DNA of 64,000 bases. Origin: Microdochium bolleyi (lineage: Eukaryota > Ascomycota > Sordariomycetes > Xylariales > Microdochiaceae). The notes under the pieces were generated by a model. The model worked only from the letters and a program-made list of their open reading frames with translations. It searched no databases and was not told where the DNA came from. Each line of letters opens with the position of its first letter. The stretch's first letter is position 1. Where the stretch lies: positions 310,001-374,000 of the forward strand of contig KQ964250.1 of assembly GCA_001566295.1 (NCBI GenBank), read 5' to 3'. Positions 33,781 to 44,268 of this stretch are shown piece by piece. The translations under genes and the position numbers were made by a program.

Positions 33781-36700
33781 GCACGCCGACGGGGCAGAGG
33801 GTTTTTAAGGTTTCGTTCTGGAAGGAGTCTGTCTTTTGTAGTTTATGGGCGCTGCTGCCGGTACGGTCATCGTCTTCCACTGCTGCTGTCACTGCCCGTA
33901 GCTACCTAAGGTATATATGTCTCCGGAGCGTGCTTGGGCTCTTCCAAGAGCGGTTGAGCTCGGTTTTCATTCGAAAAGAATGAGGCACCCAACGAGCATT
34001 CATAGCGACCCAACTCCTTCTCCTTCGAGAATTGTGCGCAAAGAGAGAGATGTATACCGGTACGCGGCCGAAGTGGGCCGCCGACGTCGTCCGGACTTTG
34101 CGACGATCTCGTTCATGCTTGTATATCGGCGACAACGACGGCCGCGCGCCGAAGGCCCTGGTGACAGAGGGCGTGTCCGAACTGGTCCAGAGCCACCAGG
34201 CTCTGGTTTCTATGGGCATGCCACTTACAGGTGAAAAAGAGGGGGGCCCATTGGCCCGGGTGCCGAACGACCAGTTTTGTTGCTCTGGTGGTTCTGCAAT
34301 CACAGCTCGACTTGATACACAAAGCGCGCGCCGTCCTGCTCGTCAGAAGGGCGATTGGGTCTCTTCCGCAGGAGTAGATCAAGTCACTGTAGACCGGCGA
34401 GCGGATAATCTTCAGCCCGATCGCCTCCAAAGACCCGTATCAGAACGCATACACGGCAGGACTTTGTGTCACTGGCAGATGACTTATTTTGGCGTCGATG
34501 CCTTTCTTCCTCCGCAGCCCGCGGTGTGCTGACCAGAGACGGGCCAGATTATCCGGCCGTATTGTTAGTCTCGTACTGGCACAAGCCCGTTGCTCCTCTG
34601 TATGTGGTTGTCAGGTGACTTGCTGGCGGTTTTCTCTCCATCGGGACGAACAACCTGGTGGCTGGGCATATCTACACCAGCGACGAGACTCTGGAGGCAG
34701 CACGCTGCTACCACGACTTGAGGACCTATGACAGGTTGTACTTGAGTGTCCGAACGTCCGAGTCACTGATAAATATCAGATTCGATGATGGCGTCCGAGA
34801 TATAGGCATGCGGACAGAAACAAAGAGAAATTCTCTGTTATACTAGGTCAACGTAAGCTGCGTTCGGAATTTTCACGAACAAGGATATGACCAGAGACAG
34901 AAGAGAGTCTTCTGTTCTCAGTGGTCGAGAGGTCCACAGCACATTAAAATTGACGCGGAGCTCTGCTAGCAGAAGTTCGTGAGCAATGGCGCCACAAAAG
35001 CCACCTAGTGATGAAGAAGGAAGCGACATATAAAGATAGTTTCGCGCGGTTTGTGGTCATGACCGTGCTCGACTTCGCACAGGCCATTAAAACGGGTTGA
35101 CTTACTTCTGTCCGTCGACACGACTGTCCACCTTTGAAGACAGGGCTCGGCTGGAGAGAACTGGGCAGCCAAGCTATGTACCTTCGTGGATTTTCCTTTC
35201 GGTGGGCGGGACATGTGTAAGAATCCCAGGCTGTGCAAACCAAGCCCGTCCAGCAGATCCCATGTATTTCCACATAGTCGGCGATCTTGTGGACGCGCAG
35301 TTCCCCAAATCACCTCCGCAGCACACTCGGGAGTGACTGCTGATGAGAATCTCTCTAGTTTCTGTTATCCCCCTTGGAAAGGCCCGGGTCGTATGCGGTG
35401 CAACTGTGGAGAGCAGTCTTGTTGTGTATAGACACGGTCTGGCCGTGGCAGGGCGAAGAGCACCTGCATTTTGGGTGTCTAGGTCACCAATCTTGTGAGG
35501 GAGGTGGCAGACGAGATAACTACTGGTCATAACACACCTCTGTGGTGCCTACCATGAAGAGAATACGAAACAATGCTAGGTGCGAACACCAAAGCAAAAT
35601 GGGATGCATTCTAGCCCGAGGCTGTGTCTGGGGACAAGTTGTCACAGGTTCTAATAAATGCTGGCTGGGAAGTGGTTCAGTGCACTAACTCAACGAAGGT
35701 TCTCAATCGTAAGTCACAAATATCCGTCAATCGTGCTTGCCTCGTTAATGACATTGTACAATGTGAGGTGGTTCGAAATTCGTCCAAGGCGATAAAGTTT
35801 ACTGCTGGGAGTAGTGTCAACGGTTTTCATGATTTTCTGTCAGTTGTCCCGTATATTGATTCGGGATTGACATAATACCGACAAATCTATGAAATATGTA
35901 ACTGAAAATGACCCCCTTCTTTCCACTCCCCCCAAAAAATAAAAAAAAATAGAAGCACCTTGGTTCCTGTCATTCTGATCTTCCCGAGACGAAGATGAAT
36001 TCACCCACTCGAGTTGGCTCCATGCTGCCAATTCGATGATGCCCTGGACAATGCACGAGCGACAAGGAGTATGCCGAATTGCAGCAGAGCACACCAGCAT
36101 CACCAGGTGATATTGAGCTAGCTGTCTGACCGTTGTCGATTGTATCTGCCTCCGAGACTTTCGACTCACATGCGTTGTCCAGGAGCGAGGCCTCTGACTC
36201 CATGTGAGCTGGCTGGTGGAGGAGACACGAACGCCATGCCGCTGCGGGGTCGTGGGCGATGCAGGAATGCAGTAGCGGCAACGTGGCCGACCCCGATTGA
36301 CGCTTCCGGAGACTTCGAGGCTTGCCAAAAAGGTCGAGTCGGGTCCGCCGGTGCCAATCAATGGAACAACAAGAGGGACGTCTGATTGCGCACGAACGTC
36401 AATCTCCCAGATGTCAGGCTTGTGCCTGACCCGGCTTCACGCGGCAGACATCGCGGACCACGTCTGCTGGCCGCGGTGGAGGCATTACTTTCCTGTCATC
36501 CATGTATCGCTCATTCTAGACGAATCAAGCAGCCGCGCAGGCCGGGCATGGGTCCTGTCAACCGTTTACTCCGTAATAGTGAATGCCGGCCAGTCGATCA
36601 CATTTCCCAGCGCCTGCAGCCCGACCCCACCTCTGTGCATCCTCTCCCGCAACTAAAATTACTCTCCGTCGCGGTGTCCAACGTGGGACTTGATTGTTGT

Positions 36701-37651
36701 ATTGGTTGTTGTATTGGTATCCCGAGCGTCGAGATTGCGCTCGCCTGCCCGAGTATGCAGCCACAAGAGATGAGGCTGCTGCTCCCAATGATGACTGTGC
36801 AGCTGCAAAGCACGGCATCTCTGCATGCCTGGTCTGTCGTGGGCGCCGCCCAGACAAGCCCTGCCGGGTGGCTGAGCAGTGATTAAGACCTTGATGCATT
36901 GCCGTCATGCCAGTGAGGTGACCATGCAGCAGCCATTATCCATGCTCCATGAGTGGGAGGCGGGCCAGGCGCTGGAGTCGTCCCACCCACAGGTGCCCTG
37001 CCTGCCCACTCTCCCGCCGCAACTACCAGCAAGGAGGGTCGTCCTTGATTGTCCTCGAGGCCTTCACAATACTCCGTACTCCAAGCGCCCATTCCTCCCA
37101 CCGTCGGCATTTCATCTTGGCCCATCACGTCCCACTGCATTCTTACCACCCCTGCCGGCCTCCGTATCGTCAACTCACCCTCATTTCCGTCTGTCTGCTG
37201 CGCTCGACTCGACCGCCAACTGCCACTCCTCTCCTCCCGACTTCTCCGATCTGCAAACGCTCACGGCTCGGCGGCACGCGACATCCACAATATCCTCATC
37301 CCGACGACAAGTCCGACACCGGCACGGCGTGCCATTGTCCCACAAGGTTCCCGCCACATCACCATCGCCCAAGACTCGCCCGAGCAATCGAGGGCCCGGC
37401 GTGTACACTCATTGGTTCTCGCGCGCTGCTGCGATCCGGACGAAAACGCACATCGTCACGCCACAATCTTGGAGGCAGCCGAAGGGCCCTCAGACGACTC
37501 CTCACACCGTTTCGGGCTTTCGCATTCAGTACAACCTCACGACCGACCATTGTTGGCGCTGTCACCAAGCCCCACGGTCTGGCATGACCGGGAGCTGCCA
37601 GTTTTCGAATCCGCCTGACCAGATCCTGCTCTGGAGCAAACCGCCACAGGC

Positions 37652-39566
37652 ATGCCAATAGATCCACCCAACGCTCGCGACAATGGCGCGATGGGCGTCA
37701 CTGCCGAGGTAGCCAACATTATTGTGCCCTACGGCATAAGTCAAGGCCAGGCCCCGCACGAACGTGCTTGGGCACGAGACGGCGCAGACAGTGCCAGTCA
37801 AAGCGACGAAGATGAAGGAAAGGCCACCGTCGAATTGGCAGCCATCATGACGGCGATTTCGACGCCCGTTTCGCCAGGACCCTCAAGCCCGCCGCTGGAG
37901 CAAGCGACCAAGGCAGCAGACTTCGTGCCACCTACCCGGCCAAGCAGCACCCCGTTCCCAAACGCACAGCAGGGGCAGACCGATATACGCTGCTTGACAT
38001 GCCATAACTTCTGCACCGACGAGAATGAGCACCTGTCGCCAGACCTGGCGACAACACCAACAACGGTCGAGCAGCCGCTCTCAACACTCTCGCAGCTGCC
38101 TGCAGAGATACACGAATGCATTCTGGACCACCTCTTTGGGTATCGTGTGTCGACCACCTCGCCCAGTTCCCTCAGCATACCGAGCGTCAATGCTCGAAGC
38201 TGGAGCACTGCATTGCGGCATTCTCGTCGAAAAGAGCTCTCAAACCTGGCTCTTGTCACACCACTATGGAGAGATCTCGTACAGCAACGACTCTATCGGC
38301 ATATCAAGCTCAAGGCCACCATCGATAGCAACAATCATGTCATGCTGTTCTTCGTGCAGCGTCCACATCTGCGACAATATGTGAAGCATGTTGAGATCTG
38401 GTTCCCGGTCTTCCAGCCGAAAGTGGCTGTGACAAGCCCGCCACAGATATCAAATGCTCTACCCACGGTCTCCCCGGAAGGAATCACAAGTGCGACATAT
38501 GCTCTCCCTACGGACAACGCGAGCCTCGAGGAGATATTCTACCTCGTAGGGACGACCTTCCCTGATGCTCGCGTGATGACTCTGGAAGGTGGAGAGCGCA
38601 AGAAGGCCCCGCGCGTGAAGTTCACGCTGGCCCCGGCCAGCATCACCAAAGAAGTCACAAGAGAGCATCTTCCAATTATGCCCTCCATACGAACACTTGT
38701 CATCAAAGGCCAATGGAACATCATACGGTCATCAATAGATTGGGACGTCATCTCGCGCGCGCTTCCGAATCTCGAAGAGTGGCATGGGACGTACGCCAAG
38801 CCCAAATCAAAAAGCTACCTGAGTATGGCAAATATCCTGGATGGGATGGACACCAAGATCACCAGGCTCAACCTTTGTCTGGAGTGCGACTATCGGCGAG
38901 AAATGACCTGCCCACCATACTATGCCAAAGTGTGCGAGCAGGTGCATTGGTGCGAGAAGTTGGCCAAGGCGGCTAGCAACCTGGAGCATCTTTCCTACAC
39001 AGGCCGGGTGTGCCACTGCTTCTTCGACTCTCTGGCCAGACTCACCAACCCGCGTGAGACGAAGCTCAAGACGATTGACATCACTGTCAAGAACTGCTGC
39101 CGCCCCAGGGGCGTACAGTGGAACGAATCGGGTTCGGGCATCACAGATATGCACTTCATCGGGGCCTTCGAGGCTCTTGTCTTGGGTGGCATCAGGGCTC
39201 TGGAGCGCCTCAAGTCTGTGGAGCTGCTTCGAATCCGCTATGTTGACCTCGGTATGTGCATGGATCATGCTGACTGCAACAGCGCAACGCTAACCTTGTC
39301 TCATAGATTCTCCCGTTCCGCCACTGAACCCGTACTTCGTTGTCCGCGATGGCTGGTGCTCGGGTGTTTGGAGCGATCAGATCGTTGCCGAGATCAACCG
39401 AGTCCGCCCAGATATTCGGTTCGAGGAGATGGTCGAAAGCTTCGGCGAGGTTGGCTACAACAAAGAGGGGAGGCTTGTCATCAGCCCAGACTTTCCCAAG
39501 TCTCGTGTGCTTTCTCTCAAGCTCTCGAACTATGCCATGTTGGCTGGAGGCATCACGATAGTATGA
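37652..39566 (+). CDS. F-box domain protein
   Basis: Two exons (37652-39251, 39307-39566; 55 nt intron GTATGT...TAG) encode 619 residues. An F-box-like segment, LSQLPAEIHECILDHLFGYR (about residues 146-165), followed by LSNLALVTPLWRDLVQQRLYRHI, is the standard adaptor for Skp1 in SCF ubiquitin ligases. The rest probably holds degenerate leucine-rich or related repeats for substrate binding; several Cys appear in the second half. The 110 residues before the F-box are polar and low complexity. Splicing is supported because the second exon reads NPYFVVRDGWCSGVWSDQIV and ends GGITIV, an ending I associate with fungal F-box proteins, while reading through the intron gives an unrelated basic tail. 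Substrate unknown. Confidence 0.85.
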
Positions 39567-40683
39567 CGACGCGCCGACTCTCGTGAAGGGGCTCATCCTC
39601 TCTCTCTCTTTCGACAGTCCGGATAACTAGACACATCTTTGCAGAAGCTCAGAGCAAGGGCGTTGTCAAGTCTCACCATTATCATCATGATTTAACGAAA
39701 CCAAGGGAGACATTCGGAAGCTAAAAGCACTTGGCCAGGTTTGAAGATTTGGGATGCTGAGTTGGTCATTATTTAGCAAGGAGTACGTGGTGTATGGTTA
39801 CTTTGGGAGGACTTCGAGCTTTTCGGAAAGGGGACAAGAAGTTCCCAGCTATTGCGGCGCATCATGCCAACCGCACGTCTTTATCTGGTGTAATTACTGC
39901 CGAGACCGGCCATATCTGGAGCAAGTCTGTTCTGTTACCAATCTTTCGTTTTGCTGTCTGTGGAGTGGCACTGTCCTCCATATTATCATTTGAATTGGTT
40001 TGAGCAAAGTAATACCCGTCGGGCCCAGTCGGTGACGGATTCTCAGCGGTCTTCATCCTGAGCGCAAGCTCATTAAGGGAAATATACCGAGGTCCCGTGC
40101 TTGCGAATCTGTTGATATCAGAGAAGATGTTCGGAGTGTGGGCGTGTGGGCTTCAATAGTGTACACGTCGAGTTGTAATGAATGATTGAAGTCGTGATAC
40201 ATATGCATATATATTGTATCGATCGCATTCTGGGCAATCAAGTGACACGATATCCGTGAGGCCGAATCAAGAGTTCGACGACCGAGACGGTTGATATCGC
40301 AAACAAGTTGCAAACAACAAAAGAGACGCTCTTAATCAACCAGGAAGGCGAAGGTGCAGGTTGGACAGAGCGTTCTCGATTATGAAGCTTTGTGTGTTTC
40401 TATGAATTTCCCAAATATATAAAGCGCCTTAAACATGCTTATAATGCGCCCAACGTGAACGGGACCAGCCTTGTCCTTCTGCAGCGCCGGAAGAACGCCA
40501 AGTGAATACCTCTCTGGTTCCGGCACCCCCGAGGCGCCTCGGGGAGGGGGGGGGGACCTTGCGTGTGTTGCTTGTTGCTCGGCGTAAGCGCATCTTCTGA
40601 CGACCTGTCGTATATCGCTATCCTCTGGCCTCCTGCCAAGAGGACTGGGTGTCCACAAGCCACCATTTCTTCCCTTTCCCAGA
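39567..40683. other. Convergent intergenic region
   Basis: About 1.1 kb between two convergent ends. The part near 40200 is AT-rich, and a 10-G run lies at 40546-40555. No gene is seen. Confidence 0.5.
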
Positions 40684-42117
40684 TCAAAAGTCGCCCACGA
40701 TGATTCCCAGGATCCAGCAATTCACTAGGAAGAATGCGAGCGAGGAGAGCCACAGACCTGGCAAGAACGTGCTGAGACCCAGGAACTCGAGGTTGTATCC
40801 CTGAGAAAGCCAGGCCGCTTGCGTGGCGACCCAGAGGAGCAGCGCGGGCATCCCGAGGCTCTTGGGCTCGCGTAAGAGGGAGGAAGTGGGGAGGTAGAGC
40901 GGGAGGAAGATGAGATACCAGAGGAAATACTGTTTTTGACGAGGAGGGGATGTTTAGCTCCAGAGCAGGCGATTTGAAACAAAACAATGGTGAGAGATGC
41001 TTACCTGGCTGGTACAGACCTTGTTGAAGGTCACAAAGGCGAACGTCTGCGCGAGCATCGTTGCGGGGAGGTTCTTCTTCGCTCCAACAAGGGGGATGAG
41101 AACGGTCGAGAGCAGGAGCTGTGGCAAAAATGCCACCGACTCGACTCCCATTGAGCTACTGGCCGCCGCAGGGGGCTGGACAATTCCAGTGATGTCAACG
41201 GGCTCGCCACTTGCGGCGGCGGCAGCGGCAGCGGCGGATGATGATGACAGGTAGAGCAGGACGTTGTACGGACTGAAGTTGTGGCGGTGGTCGATGCGGG
41301 TGACGTGATGGAGGAAGGTGTGTTCCAGGAAGGGCATGCCGTACATTGCAAACATGGCGGCGTTAAGGAGGGCAAAGGTTGCGAGGCTCACGACTGTGAG
41401 TTGCACACACTCCGGTGTGACGAAGGACTGGACGGTCTGAAGGGCGCCTCCACGTGCTGGTGGCGGAGAAGTTCCCTTGGGGTGCTTCGCGGCGTGCTCT
41501 GCCGGGTTCATGCGCTTCGCGTCCATCCACCACACAATGGCAGGGGCATAGATGAAAGGGTAGATTTTGAAGTGGACGCTGAAGCCCAGCAGGAGACCGG
41601 CAAGGACGACACGGCGCTCCAGGACTGCGTAGAGAAGCGCCATGACCATGACGCCTAGTAGACCCTCCGAGCTGCCCCGAGTGCTGATGGTGGCCACCAT
41701 GGGGTTGAGAAGCCAGATACTGGCGAACTTGAGAGCCCGGTCCGTCGGCATGCCCATGTGGCGGCGGAGCACCAGCAACAGGAGCCAGCCCGCCGCCAAA
41801 TCCGCGGCCGCGAAGAGGATCTTGCCAAAGGAGAACCAAAACGTCCCCGGCAGGACTGTGGGCCAGAGCATCCAGGCGAGGAGAGGCGTGTAGCGGTATG
41901 TCTCTCGCGTGTATGGCGAGGCAGCCTCGCTCTGCTGGGGGGCAAAGGTGAAGCGGGCGGCATCGGTGAAGACGAGATAGTCGATGTCAGTGTACTTGAC
42001 GGGTGAGTTTGCGTCCTGCCAGAGGCCATACACGAGCATCACTGCCCGGAGGGCGGTGGCGGCCGCGAAGAGTGGCAGTGGGCGCGACCATAGCGCCGAG
42101 GCGAAGGAGGTCGCCAT
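40684..42117 (-). CDS. gpi14: GPI mannosyltransferase 1 (PIG-M)
   Basis: Two exons (42117-41005, 40929-40684; 75 nt intron) encode 452 residues. This polytopic ER enzyme adds the first alpha-1,4 mannose, from dolichol-phosphate-mannose, to the GPI precursor. The lumenal acidic motif DID in KYTDIDYLVFTDAA (residues about 43-45), the following SPYTRETYRYTPLLAWML and the FKIYPFIYAPAIVWW segment are hallmarks of the family (GT50). Hydrophobic segments run along the whole length; the second exon supplies the last ones (YFLWYLIFLPLYLP and SSLAFFLVNCWILGIIVGDF). A Pro/Ser/Ala-rich loop (HPKGTSPPPARGGA) and a poly-Ala/Ser stretch interrupt the fold in the middle and should be loops. The frame begins at the first ATG. 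It diverges from TRAX over 453 bases. Confidence 0.95.
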
Positions 42118-42570
42118 CCTGGATGTGAGTGAGTGCTGTGAAACTCCAAAGTTGGCTCGGCCGGAGTTGGCGGATGGAAGCTCTCACGGATGAGCTTGGA
42201 GGCGACGTTGAATGGGGCAGGGGTGCTTGGAGTGAGGCCCCACAGTACTTGGCCGTTAGTGCGGGAACAGGACAACGCCAACCAGAACAGGCTCGTCAGG
42301 ATGCTCAGATGCCCGGCAGAGTCATGCATCATGTGGGGGAAGAATGACAGCGTGAGGCGTCTGGCCGGGAACCTCTCTGATCAATGTTGTGAGGGCGGAA
42401 GCACTATCAATGGGGATTGCTCAAGTGCCGAATGTGCTGGTCGTGGCTGTCCACTGCTAGCGTGTCTATGTCGCCCAAAAAGATGGACCCAGCAACATCG
42501 ACTCACTGCTTCACTGCAATCAGACCTAGGAATTTCCACTTGAGCATCCACCAACACACATCTCGAGACC
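42118..42570. promoter_or_regulatory. Divergent promoter region of gpi14 and TRAX
   Basis: The 453 bases between the two start codons contain no open frame with coding bias and no clear TATA box. It presumably carries both promoters. Confidence 0.5.
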
Positions 42571-43514
42571 ATGGCTGAGGTCGTCTTCCCCAAGAGCCAG
42601 CCGGCCAACGGCGGCGTGAAGCGCGACTACAGGGGCAACCAGAAGCTTGTCGAGGCACCTCGCAATGCCTACACCTCCATGTTCGAAGGCTTCCGCGACG
42701 AGCTCGACAAGCATCACGACCGGCGCATGAGGATCCAGAACGTCTCCCGTGACGTTACAGGCCTCGCCAAGAAAATGTGAGCCTCCATGGTCCTGCTTCT
42801 CCGGACCGCAAAGCTCGTCACCAGCACTAACGCTCACATCTACAGGATCTTCACTCTTCAGAGGTAGGATATCCCACTCGAGCTTGAAATGGCGGCATTC
42901 CTAATCTTGTTCATACACTTCCACACAGGGTCCGCACATTAGCAAAGCCCCTGCAGCCTCGCATACAGGCTGAAATCGAGCAGCGGTACATCGAGATCGG
43001 CACACTCCTCAAGACCATTGAGGACGATGTCAAGGGCATGAATCGGCACCGGTACAACCTCATGTGCCTCGAGGAGCTCGTCGAGGCCGTCACCTTCATG
43101 CACTACCTGACGACGCAGACACTCATGAGTCCGGAGCAGACCCAGGACGCCATCCCTGCGGACGTGGCCCTCACGGCCTCAGACTACGTCTACGGAGTGT
43201 TTGATCTGACAGGTGAGATGATGCGGTCGGCGACATCCAACACCGCACTCAATGGCGCCATACCTGCGGGCCCCAGTGGCCGGACGATCCAGGCCGACCT
43301 CCAGGATGTTAGCAGTATGCTTCAGGTCAATCACCCAATCGGCAGGCCGTTCAGCTACAGCAAGAAGATGGATGTCATGGTTGAGCAGGTCCGCAAGGTC
43401 GAGCGTCTGGGCTACGGTGTGCGCATTCGCGGCAACGAGAGGCCGAAAGGCTGGATGCCTGACCTCAACGAGGACAGGGGAGATGAAGGTGGCGGTGGTG
43501 GTCAGGACGATTGA
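42571..43514 (+). CDS. Translin-associated factor X (TRAX)
   Basis: Three exons (42571-42776, 42846-42863, 42929-43514) encode 269 residues. The second exon has only 18 bases and joins in frame to give KKMIFTLQRVRTL, the family's conserved segment after RDVTGLAKK. The protein is all helical. Acidic residues in RYNLMCLEELVEAVTFMHYL and in ASDYVYGVFDLTGEMMR correspond to the catalytic site region of TRAX, the nuclease subunit of C3PO. Family role: with translin, it degrades small RNA and tRNA fragments, and in Neurospora C3PO processes pre-tRNA. Its partner translin is not in this window. The C-terminus is Gly/Asp-rich. The 5' leader is short, and RAD50 follows 754 bases downstream on the same strand. 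Confidence 0.94.
42846..42863 (+). other. 18-base micro-exon of TRAX
   Basis: It is bordered by CTACAG upstream and GTAGGA downstream, and its six codons (IFTLQR across the joins) lie at the most conserved part of the protein. Gene finders commonly miss exons of this size. Confidence 0.85.
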
Positions 43515-44268
43515 AATGCAGGGCGGGTGACGGCTAGCTGGAGCAAGGATGGGCTAGCCGATGTCGAACGGAATGCCTGATGAACATTTGGATCTATACA
43601 GCCAGGCAGCAATATGCTTGACGTCGGCAGTGGCCACGGGACAGCTGCATCGCATATCTCGACTTTATTGTAGGGATGTGTCACATGAGATTAAAGAACA
43701 ATCACTGTCTGAGAAGATAGATTTACTGCATGTGTGAATTTAAGAGTATGTATCGGCCGGTCCAATCTGCTTGGTGAATGCCCAGAACATCCGAAAGACA
43801 TGTCATCCTCGGAGTTGCGGTCTTTAAACAAAATTGAAGATTCAAAATAAACAAAAAAGCTTTCATGCATGGATTCATTCGTTATTCTTGAGGATCTGTT
43901 CGACATGATTTCTCCTGATCAGGCGCCAACAGAGCGCTTCCGATGCCCCACTTTTGCCTGTGGAGCTCCAAGGAGGCTGCGGTTGCCTTGCAGCTCTGGA
44001 CCCTTCACTTAACGCGTCTTCACAGGCAGTGACGCGCTTTCACGGCCGATTCAGAACCCACGAAACCCAACAGCTCGACTTCACGACAGCATAAAGAGAG
44101 TCGGCCTCAGCTCGTCAACACCACTACGAACACGGTCCGTGAGCTGCACTGAGCTTTCTCAATTCAATAGATCCGAATTCCGTGCCCAAGTCCGTGATGC
44201 GTGCACGGCACAGTCGCCAGCCGACAATCTTGGGACAACCCTGGTGACCCTCATAATTGTTGCCCATC
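43515..44268. promoter_or_regulatory. Region between TRAX and RAD50
   Basis: It carries the TRAX 3' end (AT-rich, 43690-43900) and the RAD50 promoter. An MluI cell-cycle box, ACGCGT, lies at 44012-44017, and a related GACGCGC follows at 44031. Confidence 0.5.
44012..44017 (+). promoter_or_regulatory. MCB-like element upstream of RAD50
   Basis: ACGCGT is the core recognised by the MBF (Mbp1/Swi6-type) G1/S regulator in yeasts. It lies about 250 bases before the RAD50 start codon, a usual distance. One copy alone is weak evidence. Confidence 0.4.

Larger units (their letters stand above)
30078..37651. other. 7.6 kb region without credible protein gene
   Basis: This is the largest gap in the window, between the divergently oriented protease and F-box genes. 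Open frames up to 260 codons occur, but they show random composition, no homology I recognise and no splice structure. Base composition is not AT-rich, so it does not look like a RIP-degraded transposon. It holds a 16-base palindrome, CA microsatellites, an inverted repeat and promoter-like stretches at both ends. Non-coding RNAs cannot be excluded. Confidence 0.5.

Noticed and set aside
30078..37651. RIP-inactivated transposon in the gene-poor island
   Set aside because: The sequence is not AT-rich or TpA-biased, and there are no terminal repeats or transposase fragments.
36879..37661. 260-codon frame just upstream of and overlapping the F-box gene start
   Set aside because: C-rich leader sequence of the F-box gene read in another frame; composition (Pro/Ser/His/Thr) mirrors the base content and no domain is visible.
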